Origin: an uncultured Bacteroidia bacterium
GTDB taxonomy: Bacteria > Bacteroidota > Bacteroidia > Bacteroidales > ML635J-15
DNA length: 64,000 bases
NCBI GenBank assembly: GCA_902800045.1
Contig: CADCCZ010000001.1
Coordinates: 1,322,830-1,386,829 of the forward strand
Reading direction: 5' to 3'
Translations under genes and position numbers: made by a program
Shown: piece after piece, positions 1 to 8,563 of the stretch
Numbering within the stretch: the first letter of the stretch is position 1
How the letters are laid out: each line of letters starts with the position of its first letter
The notes under the pieces: model-generated
The model's database searches: none
What the model was told of the DNA's origin: nothing
The model's input: only the letters and a program-made list of their open reading frames with translations

Positions 1-1
1 C

Positions 2-544
2 TACGAATCATACATTCGCATGTTCAAGATTCACTATAATGGTGAAAAGATTGATTCGGTACAGTGCAAAGAGGTGTACTACGGCATTGCTTCACAAAAA
101 ACGGACATGATTTTCAAAGAAGGCATCAGCTTCTACGACCAGTTCTCAGGCAATGATATCGGTTTTATACTCGACACCGACAAAGCGCCAAAAAATCTTG
201 ACACCAAGTCAATTGCCTCGATGCGTGCATACGCCGACAGCAAAAACGACATTCTGGTAAGAGAATTCGCATGGATGTACGATTTCGACTCTATAAAAAA
301 ATGGAACAAGGAGAAAAGAGACAAAAAAAACAAACTTCTTATCTACTCAGAATTCGTTGATTATAGCAGCGAAGGCGTGAGTACATACAAGATAAACTAC
401 TCATACGCAATCGATCATAACACGAAATCCATAAACTGCATACAGCGCGGAGAATTTGACGGAGAAGAGTACGAAAACGAACGCAACTACATCATTACTG
501 AAACATATCTGAGTTCGGATGAAGATCTGAGGAGTGGGAAATAA
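2..544 (+). CDS. Hypothetical protein, probably 5'-truncated by the window edge
   Basis: The reading frame is open from base 2 to the TAA at 542-544. The first internal ATG is at base 20, but six codons before it are also open, so the gene may begin outside the window. The visible part is about 180 residues, rich in acidic, lysine and tyrosine residues, with no membrane segment and no motif I recognise. It converges with the next gene, which ends at 596 on the other strand. Function unknown; I am fairly sure it is coding because no longer frame competes and the sequence is not low-complexity. Confidence 0.6.
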   Translation, partial: YESYIRMFKIHYNGEKIDSVQCKEVYYGIASQKTDMIFKEGISFYDQFSGNDIGFILDTDKAPKNLDTKSIASMRAYADSKNDILVREFAWMYDFDSIKKWNKEKRDKKNKLLIYSEFVDYSSEGVSTYKINYSYAIDHNTKSINCIQRGEFDGEEYENERNYIITETYLSSDEDLRSGK

Positions 545-595
545 GCATGCTAACGCTTCAACTCAAACTTCTCGAAAAAGAACTTATCGTCCTCA

Positions 596-2170
596 TTAGA
601 ACTGAATATTCCCTTTTACCACCTCTACATCCTTGCAATTATAAAATCCCAGTTCCTCATCTAAATCAACCACACCGCCAAGGAATTCAACCTTGCGGAG
701 ATTCGGACAGGAAGCAAAGGTGTCGTATATCGTAATCTGCACGAATTGATTAACAGTAATGGTCTCGACAAAAGGATTGCCACCCATATCGGCTATGCGC
801 TTCACACACGACGGCACAACATAATGCTTCTGCTTACTCCAGCAACAAAGCAGTTCTTGCTTCTTGTCATTAATCAGGGCATCATTCTCAATGTGATAGC
901 CATCTGCATTACAAACTATGCCTTCAAATCCCTCATGAGCACTGACAATTCCATACGAAATATTCTTTACCGAAGCAGGTATTGTCAGCGAACGCAAATT
1001 GTCGCAGCCCCAGAACGCCCAATGCCCTATTTCTTTCACGCCAGCAGGTATATCAATCTTCTCGATACCGCTGCAATAAAATGCTTCAGCGCTTATCCAT
1101 TCAAGTTTGCTCGGAAGCTTAACATTCTTGAGCGACTTACAATAACGGAAAGCACTATCGGCCATATAAGTGATTGAATCTGGCAAATTTATGCACTCGA
1201 GCTTTTCACAGCAATTGAAAGCACCGACTCTTATTCCATCAATCGTTGACGGCAAATGTACGGTCTTGAGTTCTCGACAACTTTCACACATAAAATCAGG
1301 GACCTGCGTCATCCCCTCGGGCAACTCAATTTCTTCCAAAGGACAAAGTATAAAAGCATTATCCCCCATCATACGCAAGGTACTCGGCAGATGAATCTTA
1401 CGCAAGCGGCTAGGATTCCCTCTCATTCCAACTGCATAAAAATCACCTTCCATCACTTCCACACCTTCGGGAATCGAATACTCTTCGCAGGTAAACATGT
1501 CGAAATCGACTTCTTTCAGGATGCGCCCATAACTGCTATATGTAACACCATATTCATCTGTGTATTCCGCTTCCAACAGCATTTTTACAAACGGAATTAT
1601 CACATCACGCAGTACCGCATTATTCAACCTATGACCGCCATGAAAATCAATGACATTCGGATAGAATTGCTTAAGAAATTCTTGCCTCCTATCTACAATA
1701 TTGTCCTCGTCGCCGAAAAATCCCCAGCAACAACGGCGATTTTCATCGTTAAGTCCATCGTATAGATGGCTTTCCATTTCGCGATAATGGTCGATGATTT
1801 CGGGGGTAATTGTAAACTGCGTTTCGTCCGTCTGCGTGGGAATAAAATACTGGTGAGTACCGACTTTCAGAACTTCGGTCAGTTGCGACATATAAAGGGC
1901 CGGATTCACGCAAATACGACGAAAATCATACATCTGCATTGCATACATAGCTCCCATGCTAGTGCCTATTACAAGGTCTGCTTTGTTGTCTTCACAATAC
2001 TGCCTTAGAAACGGCAGTGCCTCGGCGGGATCAACCGGAATATCGGGAGTTAGGATTCTATACTGGGGCAGTTTTTTCGCAAGATACTCGCCCGTGCAGC
2101 TCAAACCTGTTGAGCCATAACCGTGCAGATACACGATTGTTTTTGTCTTTTTACAAATCATTTCTTTCAT
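596..2170 (-). CDS. YqiA-like alpha/beta hydrolase fused to BspA-like leucine-rich repeats
   Basis: A 524-residue protein with two parts. Residues about 11-205 look like the YqiA/YcfP (UPF0227) esterase fold: an N-terminal YLHGYGS oxyanion strand, a nucleophile elbow GTSMGAM with Ser71, an acidic residue near GDED and a late HGGHR histidine. Residues about 240-520 are BspA-type (LRR_5) leucine-rich repeats with the usual LPSTL...AFxxCxxLE pattern. There is no signal peptide, so the repeats are probably cytoplasmic, unlike secreted BspA proteins. The hydrolase half is clearly paralogous to the protein at 4211-5419. Substrate unknown; the fusion suggests the repeats recruit a protein partner, which is inference. 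Confidence 0.8.
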   Translation of the reverse strand: MKEMICKKTKTIVYLHGYGSTGLSCTGEYLAKKLPQYRILTPDIPVDPAEALPFLRQYCEDNKADLVIGTSMGAMYAMQMYDFRRICVNPALYMSQLTEVLKVGTHQYFIPTQTDETQFTITPEIIDHYREMESHLYDGLNDENRRCCWGFFGDEDNIVDRRQEFLKQFYPNVIDFHGGHRLNNAVLRDVIIPFVKMLLEAEYTDEYGVTYSSYGRILKEVDFDMFTCEEYSIPEGVEVMEGDFYAVGMRGNPSRLRKIHLPSTLRMMGDNAFILCPLEEIELPEGMTQVPDFMCESCRELKTVHLPSTIDGIRVGAFNCCEKLECINLPDSITYMADSAFRYCKSLKNVKLPSKLEWISAEAFYCSGIEKIDIPAGVKEIGHWAFWGCDNLRSLTIPASVKNISYGIVSAHEGFEGIVCNADGYHIENDALINDKKQELLCCWSKQKHYVVPSCVKRIADMGGNPFVETITVNQFVQITIYDTFASCPNLRKVEFLGGVVDLDEELGFYNCKDVEVVKGNIQF

Positions 2171-2197
2171 TTTTTCAAATTTAAGATATAAAATGTG

Positions 2198-2431
2198 TTA
2201 CTCCTCTCTTTTCCTACAGAAAGTTAGTGCTTCGTACCTTTCGCAGCCCTGTCCAAACATATTGGCATCGCAAAAACGGTAGCCCTTTTCCTCGTATTCG
2301 ATGATTGTAGGATTGTTTTCGTACTCGCCAGGAGTTCCACCGTTAAGCACAACAATGGCATCAAGGCCAAAGTCTAACTTTGCCATAAAACCATAGGTTT
2401 TCAGCATCTTTTCAATTAATTCCTTTTCCAT
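2198..2431 (-). CDS. Small hypothetical protein (77 aa)
   Basis: A short acidic protein starting with ATG at 2431 and ending 27 bases before the start of the esterase-LRR gene, with the same A/T-rich leader style (a run of T on the + strand before the start) as its neighbours. It contains no membrane segment and no motif I recognise; two cysteines and a glycine-rich GGTPG turn are visible. Probably co-transcribed with the gene at 596-2170. Function unknown. Confidence 0.55.
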   Translation of the reverse strand: MEKELIEKMLKTYGFMAKLDFGLDAIVVLNGGTPGEYENNPTIIEYEEKGYRFCDANMFGQGCERYEALTFCRKREE

Positions 2432-2485
2432 TTTTTCAGTTTTTTAAAGTTAATAAAAAATATTTGTTGTATTGAAATTAGCCAA

Positions 2486-2522
2486 CCATTCGACCCTTCG
2501 GCTACGCTCAGGGGGCGAATGG
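2486..2522. repeat. Imperfect intergenic palindrome
   Basis: CCATTCG at 2486-2492 is answered by CGAATGG at 2516-2522, with a CCC/GGG core inside the loop. The inner bases (cccttcggctacgctca) resemble short repeats found between genes in many bacterial genomes. A related stretch (ttctactacgctcatttcgacaggctca) lies near 48400. It could act as a terminator-like hairpin after the WG-repeat gene, but there is no clean T-run. Confidence 0.45.
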
Positions 2523-2540
2523 TCTACATACCGATCAACC

Positions 2541-3398
2541 TCATTTTTCCAAGTCGTACCAGTTGCCAAACGATGCTTCAGACTCTTTCCGGGTAAATTT
2601 TCCATCGCTATCAATCCAGCCCCATTCGCCGTTAAGCTGTACGCGGATGTAACTTTCAGAACACAAGATAACCTTGTCGAAAATGGGCTGCGTATAGGTA
2701 TCGAGCCACAGGAAACCGACTTTGCCGTCCTTCTCGACAGGAACTGCGCCGTCCAAATCAAGCATTTCGTAAACCTCATCCAAGTCAATAGGCGTTGACT
2801 CGGTGCCATCTGATGCGTCAAGGATGCCTTTCTTGCCATTCTCCACCGCCACAAAATAGTTGATATTTGCCCAGAAGTAGCGGAAAATGCGGTCGTAGCC
2901 CTTGGTTAGGATTTTGCCGTCCTTAATATCGTACAGATATTAGCGACCATCAAGCACAACTGGAATTAAACCGGTTCGCTCGAAACAGGTGTAGAGTTCG
3001 GGGATGTCGTCGAACTGCGGCTCAATGAGAATCTTTCCGCAAACATCGCGAAGACCTTTCTTTCCATTGGCACCTATGAAAATCTGGTCGCGCATATCGG
3101 GATGCGTTTTCCTAATTCTGTCCTCAATTTTGGAATACTCACGCACCTCTTCCGAGGTGTAATGTCTATCAAGCAGATAAGGAGTTCCGCCATGACAACA
3201 TTCGCGTATGCGCCGTGCTTCAATGTATACCTTGGCTGTTTCTGCATCCGGCACAACACACTCGACTTGCCTTTTCGATTTATTTTCCCCAAAGTACGGG
3301 CATTCGTGCCACATATCAAACAGGGCGCGTTCGTTGGCTTTTTCAGCCGTCCATAAGTCAGACAGTCCATTGTCATTAGTAATTTTCATTTCTTTCAT
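2541..3398 (-). pseudogene. WG-repeat protein interrupted by an in-frame TAA
   Basis: Two frames, 3398-2940 (152 aa) and 2852-2541 (103 aa from its first ATG), lie in the same phase. Translation across the TAA at 2942-2940 continues without shift through YLYDIKDGKI and on to the WG-type blocks (ENGKKGIL, DGKVGFLW, NGEWGWIDSDGKF). Read through the stop, this is one 285-residue WG (KWG) repeat protein, so it is either a nonsense-mutated pseudogene, a stop that is suppressed, or an assembly error. WG repeats are known beta-rich repeats of uncertain role in Bacteroidota. Related intact genes lie at 9381-9959 and 23906-24517, and a C-terminal scrap lies at 5500-5574. Confidence 0.75.
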
Positions 3399-3443
3399 TT
3401 TTTAAGATTTGGAATAAACATATAAACTCATAACTGGTAATAT

Positions 3444-4193
3444 TCAATGGGCGGTGAGAGCCTTATCCAGCATCCTCTCAAGTTTGGCACGGGTGCGCGA
3501 AAATACTTCGAAACGAGGAAGCATAGCGCAATGGGTGGAACAATGGTCTAAGAGATTTGCAGGTTCTGTATTTTCGGGCAGATAGGCGGGAATTACGGTA
3601 TAGGCATCTTTGTGAGAACCGAAACGGACACCGAGGTCGAAACCTCGGTTCCCTGTAAGATGCGTTTTTTCGTGCGCCAGATAATACTTGAAGCGTTCTT
3701 CCATTTCACTTTCGGTGGGCGGAGTGTCAACCACAATGGCCAATTCTGCATTACCTTCGCTCCAATAGTCGTTGCCCTTGTAGCAGAAAATCTCAATAAT
3801 GTCGCCCCGCTTGAAACGGATTTCTTCGGGCTTTCTGCCAGAGAAAAGTCCGCGCCCATAAATGTAGTTATCAAACTCAATTTCCCCATACTGCGGTGGA
3901 ATGTCCAAGGGCTTAACATTGGAATACAACCGTTTGCCCCACAGTTGACCGTCTGGAAGATAAATACGTTCCGAAAAACTTTCTCCTGTAAAAAACTGCA
4001 TCCCGACAGGCATTTCGCTGAGCGCAAAGCAGTACGGAAAAATACCGTTGTAAGCAAGCATATCGCGCTCGGCATCTTCAACCGAACGGAATAGAATCGG
4101 CATCTCCTTGCGCAACCTGAAAGTGGGATAACGACTGTTGGTACGAGCAACCGAATACGGCGTCAACTTAAATATACTATCAATGTTTATCAT
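3444..4193 (-). CDS. Hypothetical protein (249 aa)
   Basis: Starts at the ATG at 4193, 17 bases after the stop of the hydrolase at 4211-5419, so the two are probably one transcript. No signal peptide or membrane segment. The central part (FKRGDIIEIFCYKGNDYW) looks like a small beta-barrel and is followed by an acidic helix and a HEKTH sequence, which is not the HExxH metalloprotease motif. I do not recognise the family. The long open frame and the neat spacing support a real gene. Confidence 0.65.
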   Translation of the reverse strand: MINIDSIFKLTPYSVARTNSRYPTFRLRKEMPILFRSVEDAERDMLAYNGIFPYCFALSEMPVGMQFFTGESFSERIYLPDGQLWGKRLYSNVKPLDIPPQYGEIEFDNYIYGRGLFSGRKPEEIRFKRGDIIEIFCYKGNDYWSEGNAELAIVVDTPPTESEMEERFKYYLAHEKTHLTGNRGFDLGVRFGSHKDAYTVIPAYLPENTEPANLLDHCSTHCAMLPRFEVFSRTRAKLERMLDKALTAH

Positions 4194-4210
4194 AACGTGC
4201 TAGTATTTCT

Positions 4211-5419
4211 CTATTCCAAGCCATCCGTCAATTTATTCTCCACATCGCTCATCGCATCATTTATGAGTCGAATCTGATTTTTTAAATACTCCTGAGCAGC
4301 GTTATTGGCAGACGATTTGTCCAAAAACACCATCTGGGCAATAGGCTTGTGAGACGGCAGTTCCTCTATCTGCATATCCACTGGCCGTTCTGCTGTTTTT
4401 CCTTCTTCAAAACTAACGGATTTTATGCCCAAACTAACTCGTGGCGTGTCGAAAAGGCCATCCATTACAATACGAGTTTCGACTGGCAATCCATAAAACG
4501 GACACATGGAAATATTTGCCTCGTAGTGATTCTTGTCGGTATAGTTCACTATTTCAGTGATTGTGCCCTTGTAAACTTTCCTGTAATCGGGCGAGAATCC
4601 ATAAACCTCATCGCCAACATGAATTGCTGGTTCGTCTTCATTCGGCTGTGCGATAATACCTTCTTTCAGCAACCTTTGCCATTCCTTTTCAACAAAATAC
4701 CGCTTCATAAAATGGAGAGGCTTGTCGTCACATGGCACAAATCCACCATAGTTCTGGCAAAACAAGCAGTTCTCGCGGTCTTCCGGACAATTGGCGCAAT
4801 TCTCCAATTCGCCAAGCAGTCCTGCTTCGCGACGATAGTTCTCCAACCGGTTGATAATCGGCAGAACCACATTTTTGAGAACCTTCTGGCTCATGCGATG
4901 CTCACCCTCAAAAGTTTGCACATTGGAATAATATCGCATAAATTCCTCACGACAATTTACTGTTGTATCGTGATTGCCAAATAGTCCCATACAAAGAATG
5001 TTTTCAGGATTGTCTGGTCTATAGTTGTCGAACTGGTGAGCCTCCATCTCGCGGTAATGCTGAATAATTTCCTCGGTGATAGTGAATTTTGTTTGCCCAT
5101 CCTTGCGAGGCTGGAAGAAATCGAATGTACCGACTTTTATTATCTCGGGCTGTTCCGAAACATGTAAACCAGGGTTGACGCAGATACGGAAAAATGCAGC
5201 CGGCAACTGCTGTGCGTACATTCCACCCATACTTGTGCCAATGATAATGCTAAAGTCTTTTTCTTCGCAAAGTTTCCTGAGAAACGGCAATGCTTCTGCC
5301 GGGTCAACAGGAATATCCGGTGCCTCGATGCGATAATAACTTGGCAGGGCTTTTTTCAAAAATTCTACGGTACTACTCTGCCCCGATGAACCGTAACCAT
5401 GTAAGTATAAAATATTCAT
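4211..5419 (-). CDS. YqiA-like alpha/beta hydrolase with C-terminal cysteine-rich extension
   Basis: A 402-residue protein whose first 200 residues match the hydrolase half of the protein at 596-2170: YLHGYGSSG near the N-terminus, the shared DIPVDPAEALPFLR block, the nucleophile GTSMGGM (Ser63) and a late EGEHR histidine. Instead of leucine-rich repeats it then carries a CxxC-x6-CxxC cluster (CANCPEDRENCLFC), which could bind zinc, followed by a beta-rich domain of about 170 residues that I do not recognise. YqiA-family proteins are small esterases of about 190 residues, so both proteins are roughly twice the usual length through different C-terminal additions. Substrate unknown. Confidence 0.78.
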   Translation of the reverse strand: MNILYLHGYGSSGQSSTVEFLKKALPSYYRIEAPDIPVDPAEALPFLRKLCEEKDFSIIIGTSMGGMYAQQLPAAFFRICVNPGLHVSEQPEIIKVGTFDFFQPRKDGQTKFTITEEIIQHYREMEAHQFDNYRPDNPENILCMGLFGNHDTTVNCREEFMRYYSNVQTFEGEHRMSQKVLKNVVLPIINRLENYRREAGLLGELENCANCPEDRENCLFCQNYGGFVPCDDKPLHFMKRYFVEKEWQRLLKEGIIAQPNEDEPAIHVGDEVYGFSPDYRKVYKGTITEIVNYTDKNHYEANISMCPFYGLPVETRIVMDGLFDTPRVSLGIKSVSFEEGKTAERPVDMQIEELPSHKPIAQMVFLDKSSANNAAQEYLKNQIRLINDAMSDVENKLTDGLE

Positions 5420-5499
5420 AGCTTATGTTTATTTTGTTTAACAATGCAAAAATAGATTTGATTATCGTTGAGTGAGAGATTCTGCTAGTAGCAGGAAAT

Positions 5500-5574
5500 T
5501 TATTTCGAAAAATCGTACCAATAGGCGAAAGATGCTTTCGACTCGTTCTGCGTGAATTTTCAGAAGCTGTCAAT
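5500..5574 (-). pseudogene. Relic of a WG-repeat protein C-terminus
   Basis: Read on the minus strand from 5574, the codons give IDSF-stop-KFTQNESKASFA followed by YWYDFSK and a TAA at 5502-5500. This matches the last 25 residues of the WG protein ending at 2541 (IDSDGKFTRKESEASFG, then NWYDLEK) almost residue for residue, including the stop position. The match ends within a few bases of the stop codon of the SprT-like gene (5579-5581), so an upstream WG gene seems to have been replaced, leaving only its tail. An internal TGA shows it is not translated as a whole. Confidence 0.7.
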
Positions 5575-5578
5575 CCTT

Positions 5579-5956
5579 TTACTTGCCATATTTTTTTATC
5601 ACTATTCCATACACTCTCTTTAGTCGCCGGCATTGCCTGCCGAAAAAGAAACCGTGTGAAAACAATCCGTTAAATAGGAAACTATCGGCAAGGCGTCCAT
5701 CAACCATACGGTTATACATGTGTATCATCTCGTGAATAAGCACCTCCTTGAACATTTCTTCCGTCCAGTCAACGCATTTGTTTAGCCAAATTGTTCCATA
5801 CAATCTGCCATTCTTGTCCTTGTTGGTCAAATAAAACCCGTACTTGGAAGTCTTCCTTGGAAAAAAGTAGAATTTGCATCTACCTAACTTGCCATAAAAA
5901 TACAGCCAGTTGTATTCTGCGAATTTCTTCTTTATAAGTTCCTTTGTTATTTCCAT
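5579..5956 (-). CDS. SprT-like zinc metalloprotease domain protein
   Basis: About 125 residues with the metalloprotease motif HEMIHMYN in the middle and the SprT pattern around it: an N-terminal helix containing YNWLYFYGKL, then a strand with GTIWLN, then the helix with HExxH. A third metal ligand may be His104 in LFSHGFFFGR. SprT/SprT-like domains are compact zinc peptidases of roughly this size. The ATG at 5956 is preferred over a TTG at 5962. The reading frame ends exactly where the WG relic begins. The cellular target is unknown. Confidence 0.75.
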   Translation of the reverse strand: MEITKELIKKKFAEYNWLYFYGKLGRCKFYFFPRKTSKYGFYLTNKDKNGRLYGTIWLNKCVDWTEEMFKEVLIHEMIHMYNRMVDGRLADSFLFNGLFSHGFFFGRQCRRLKRVYGIVIKKYGK

Positions 5957-6023
5957 ACGCAATAAGTTTTCCAGACATTTTACTCTTCATCCCTCCGATA
6001 AGCTCAGGTGGTGGCGAAAGCCG

Positions 6024-7160
6024 TTAGGCCACTCCATACATCATTTCCCTCTCCGACAGGATATTTTCTACAAATGCCCTGTCGATTGTGAGAGTCTTGC
6101 TTCGCTCGGTTTCGGCGTACTCGTACATCACATCGGTAAGGATCCGCTCCATCACTCCACGAAGTCCTCGGGCACCAGTCTCGCTCGTGATGGCAACCTC
6201 GGCAATATAGCGGATGGCTTCATCAGAAAACTTCAAGGTCACATTGTCCATCGACATAAGTTTCTGGTACTGCTTGAGCAACGAGTTCTTAGGCTCGGTT
6301 ATTATGCGCACCATATCATCGACCTTGAGCGGATTTGTGTGTGTAAGCACTGGAAAACGCCCGATAAACTCGGGAATAAGCCCGAAATTCTTTAGGTCGT
6401 CGTGCGTAACCTTGTCCAATATACGGTCGGGAGCAATGCTTACCTCCGATTGGCTCTTGAAACCGACACTGCTACTGCTGAACCGCCTTTCAATTGCCTT
6501 TTCCAGGCCAGAGAAAGCACCGAGCGCAATGAACAGAATGTTTGATGTATCGACATGCACCAGTTTCTGATCGGGATGCTTGCGTCCACCCTGCGGAGGA
6601 ACACCGACAACACTGCCCTCGACAATTTTCAGCAAGCCCTGCTGCACACCTTCGCCACCCACATCGCGCGTAATCGACATATTGCCTTTAGCCTGCTTTG
6701 CAAGCTTGTCAACCTCATCGAGCACCACTATGCCCATTTCGGCACGGTCAACATCGAAATCCACCGCACGGAGCAATCCGCCGACACAGTTTTCGACATC
6801 TTCGCCTACATATCCGCTCTCGGTCAGCTTGGTGCAGTCCTGCACAAACAGCGGCACACCCAGCATCTTGGCGATGGTCTGTATCAAAAATGTCTTGCCC
6901 GAACCGGTGTTGCCAAGCAGCATAACATTCGACTTTTCGATTTTCACATCGCGGAACTCGGGCTTGTCGTTGCCGATGCCGTATTTCGACGACAGCAGAC
7001 GCTTGTAGTGGTTGTATATTGCCACCGACAAAATTTTCTTCGCCTCGTCCTGACCGATTACATATTTGTCGAGGTTGGCACGAATATCCTTTGGTGAATA
7101 CAACTGGAATGTAGAGAACTGGGTTCCCTGCGGTTTTTCATTTTCGCTTTTTCTTTTCAT
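6024..7160 (-). CDS. clpX: ClpX-type AAA+ unfoldase lacking the N-terminal zinc-binding domain
   Basis: A 378-residue AAA+ unfoldase of the ClpX family, which threads proteins into the ClpP protease. Walker A GNTGSGKT is at residues 83-90, the pore-1 loop GYVG at 116-119, Walker B VVLDEV at 145-150, and the RKH pore loop at 193-195. The ClpP-docking IGF-like tripeptide is present as VGF (232-234). Canonical ClpX is about 410-425 residues and begins with a four-cysteine zinc-binding domain. That domain is missing here, and a TAA lies two codons before the ATG at 7160, so no in-frame extension is possible. With its accessory neighbours this may be a second, specialised ClpX. The sequence does not show whether another copy exists. 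Confidence 0.88.
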   Translation of the reverse strand: MKRKSENEKPQGTQFSTFQLYSPKDIRANLDKYVIGQDEAKKILSVAIYNHYKRLLSSKYGIGNDKPEFRDVKIEKSNVMLLGNTGSGKTFLIQTIAKMLGVPLFVQDCTKLTESGYVGEDVENCVGGLLRAVDFDVDRAEMGIVVLDEVDKLAKQAKGNMSITRDVGGEGVQQGLLKIVEGSVVGVPPQGGRKHPDQKLVHVDTSNILFIALGAFSGLEKAIERRFSSSSVGFKSQSEVSIAPDRILDKVTHDDLKNFGLIPEFIGRFPVLTHTNPLKVDDMVRIITEPKNSLLKQYQKLMSMDNVTLKFSDEAIRYIAEVAITSETGARGLRGVMERILTDVMYEYAETERSKTLTIDRAFVENILSEREMMYGVA

Positions 7161-7216
7161 AAATTACTGTTTTTCCGATGGTTAATTTTTGGTGTTTTTA
7201 AACGCAACGTTGCACA

Positions 7217-7248
7217 TTGTAGAGACGTTGCGCGCAACGTCTCTACAA
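7217..7248. repeat. Perfect 32-bp palindrome
   Basis: TTGTAGAGACGTTGCG at 7217-7232 is followed immediately by its exact reverse complement at 7233-7248. It sits in the intergenic space upstream of clpX and downstream of the small membrane protein gene at 7276-7560. Palindromes of this wording are, to my knowledge, dispersed repeats in several Bacteroidota genomes. It could form a cruciform or an RNA hairpin, but has no T-run to make it a standard terminator. Confidence 0.8.
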
Positions 7249-7275
7249 TTATCGAATCTTCAAATATTCAAATCA

Positions 7276-7560
7276 TCAAATTTCCCTCACAATCATCCCG
7301 TTCTTCATCGCTTCACCTATCTTCTTAATCTTCAAATCGAAGCCTTTCGACGGCCACCCCAAATATATGTCAATGGCCACGCTGAAGATAAGACCGGCGA
7401 CCATAATCCACGACAGAAGCGACAACAACACATCCTGTACCACTTCCTTGCCACTAATGTACCTTATCTGCCTGTCGTAAAGGTAGAGATACTCGTACAA
7501 AAAAATTCCCAGCGCAGATATTCCCACGCCAATCGCATAAATCAAAACAAATGTCATCAT
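7276..7560 (-). CDS. Small membrane protein (94 aa)
   Basis: Two hydrophobic segments are visible, about residues 3-25 (FVLIYAIGVGISALGIFLYEY) and about 42-66 (VVQDVLLSLL and on to SVAIDIYLGW), followed by a basic cytoplasmic-type tail. Its ATG overlaps the stop of the upstream gene as ATGA (7560-7557), which indicates translational coupling with the 261-residue protein. Function unknown. Confidence 0.6.
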   Translation of the reverse strand: MMTFVLIYAIGVGISALGIFLYEYLYLYDRQIRYISGKEVVQDVLLSLLSWIMVAGLIFSVAIDIYLGWPSKGFDLKIKKIGEAMKNGMIVREI

Positions 7561-8342
7561 AATTTAACCGTATTTAATTTGAAATTTAGATTGTTATTTT
7601 CTGGATGTTTCCTTTCAATACAATCGGAAATTGCAGCATACATTGAATGAAGGAAATCTATGGAATGGAACTTTTCACCCTTCTTTTCCAGATAGTCCCT
7701 TATTGCAACGGCATCGTTGTTGGCTTCCGACATCAGTACAGCATAAGTCGTTTCGTTACAATAACTAAGTGAATCCAGAATCTTACTATAAATTTCGGGC
7801 ATGTCTATTGCCAACTTGTTGAACGAACATGTATTATACTCAATCAAATGAGCGAGCAACTGAACATAATCGTCATCAGAAAGACTGATAAATTCCGGCC
7901 ATATACGATTCTGACCTTCATTGTTGAAATAGCAAATGTCGAACCTATACTTGTATATGTACTTGTCGGGGTTAATGTCGGTATAGCACCAGTCTCCTCC
8001 CATTCTATTGGAAAGGTCGAGATAAATATGAGTTCCCAATTCCATAACTGCATCGTGCAATGCGTCGCTACGTTCCGAGTCGTTTTTTAATTCGGGATCA
8101 TTTGCAATCTTAATCTTCAGAGCACGATAATTAGCAATTATGTCGCTAGGAATATTAAGATATTCTTCAAAATCGCCAATTGTTTCATAATTTACCATAC
8201 AATAGTAAAACTTATCACGATTTTTTTGTGCAAGGTAATTTCTTGCTTTCTCGATACGCCAGTCGCGGTATTCGGACTTAAGTGCCTTCACCATTTCAAC
8301 CATTTCTTCATCAGTAAATTGCTTTTCATCAAAACTGAACAT
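7557..8342 (-). CDS. Hypothetical protein, tandem paralogue A (261 aa)
   Basis: Soluble acidic protein without recognisable motif. It shares a block order with the next upstream protein at 8564-9256: an early DKFYYC strand, a middle DKYIYKYRFDICYFNNEG segment, then SLSDDDYVQLLAHLIE and a CSFNKLAIDMPEI helix. The two genes are therefore a duplicated pair. A hairpin-containing repeat lies just upstream (8346-8441) and supplies the ribosome binding site GGAG. The 3' end overlaps the small membrane protein gene. Confidence 0.65.
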   Translation of the reverse strand: MFSFDEKQFTDEEMVEMVKALKSEYRDWRIEKARNYLAQKNRDKFYYCMVNYETIGDFEEYLNIPSDIIANYRALKIKIANDPELKNDSERSDALHDAVMELGTHIYLDLSNRMGGDWCYTDINPDKYIYKYRFDICYFNNEGQNRIWPEFISLSDDDYVQLLAHLIEYNTCSFNKLAIDMPEIYSKILDSLSYCNETTYAVLMSEANNDAVAIRDYLEKKGEKFHSIDFLHSMYAAISDCIERKHPENNNLNFKLNTVKL

Positions 8343-8345
8343 AAT

Positions 8346-8441
8346 TTATATCTCCTTCGGGCGTTTTCGTTTAACAAAACTGCAACCTGCAAGCACAAGC
8401 ACCGCCCGAATGCCTGTGCCGCAAGTGCAGCCTAACATCAT
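8346..8441 (-). repeat. Leader repeat, copy 1 of 3
   Basis: On the minus strand this 96-bp element carries the core GGCACAGGCATTCGGGCGGT and ends in CGCCCGAAGGAG, three to ten bases before the ATG of the next gene. TTCGGGCG and CGCCCGAA form an inverted pair about 40 bases apart. It is about 91 percent identical to copy 2 at 9253-9354. A 31-codon frame runs through it, but nearly all differences between copies change the amino acid, so the conservation is of the nucleic acid, not a peptide. It provides the Shine-Dalgarno site of the gene at 7557-8342. Confidence 0.7.
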
Positions 8442-8563
8442 TTTTTCATTCTTTCCTGGTATTATTCTTAGTCGTAAATATGCTGGTCGGAACCTTTAGC
8501 TCGGCGTAGCCAACCTTTAGCAAGCGGAAGCAATCTCATTTTGTGCAAAATGCAGATAATTAC

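Noticed and set aside
3444..4193. Zinc peptidase because of HEKTH
   Set aside because: The spacing resembles HExxH, but the surrounding sequence has no helix or third ligand pattern typical of peptidases and the match stands alone.
8346..8441. Small lipoprotein gene (31 codons with a VLVLAGCS-like lipobox)
   Set aside because: The copy at 9253-9354 changes the cysteine and leucines of the supposed lipobox, and nearly all differences are non-synonymous, so it is not a conserved peptide.
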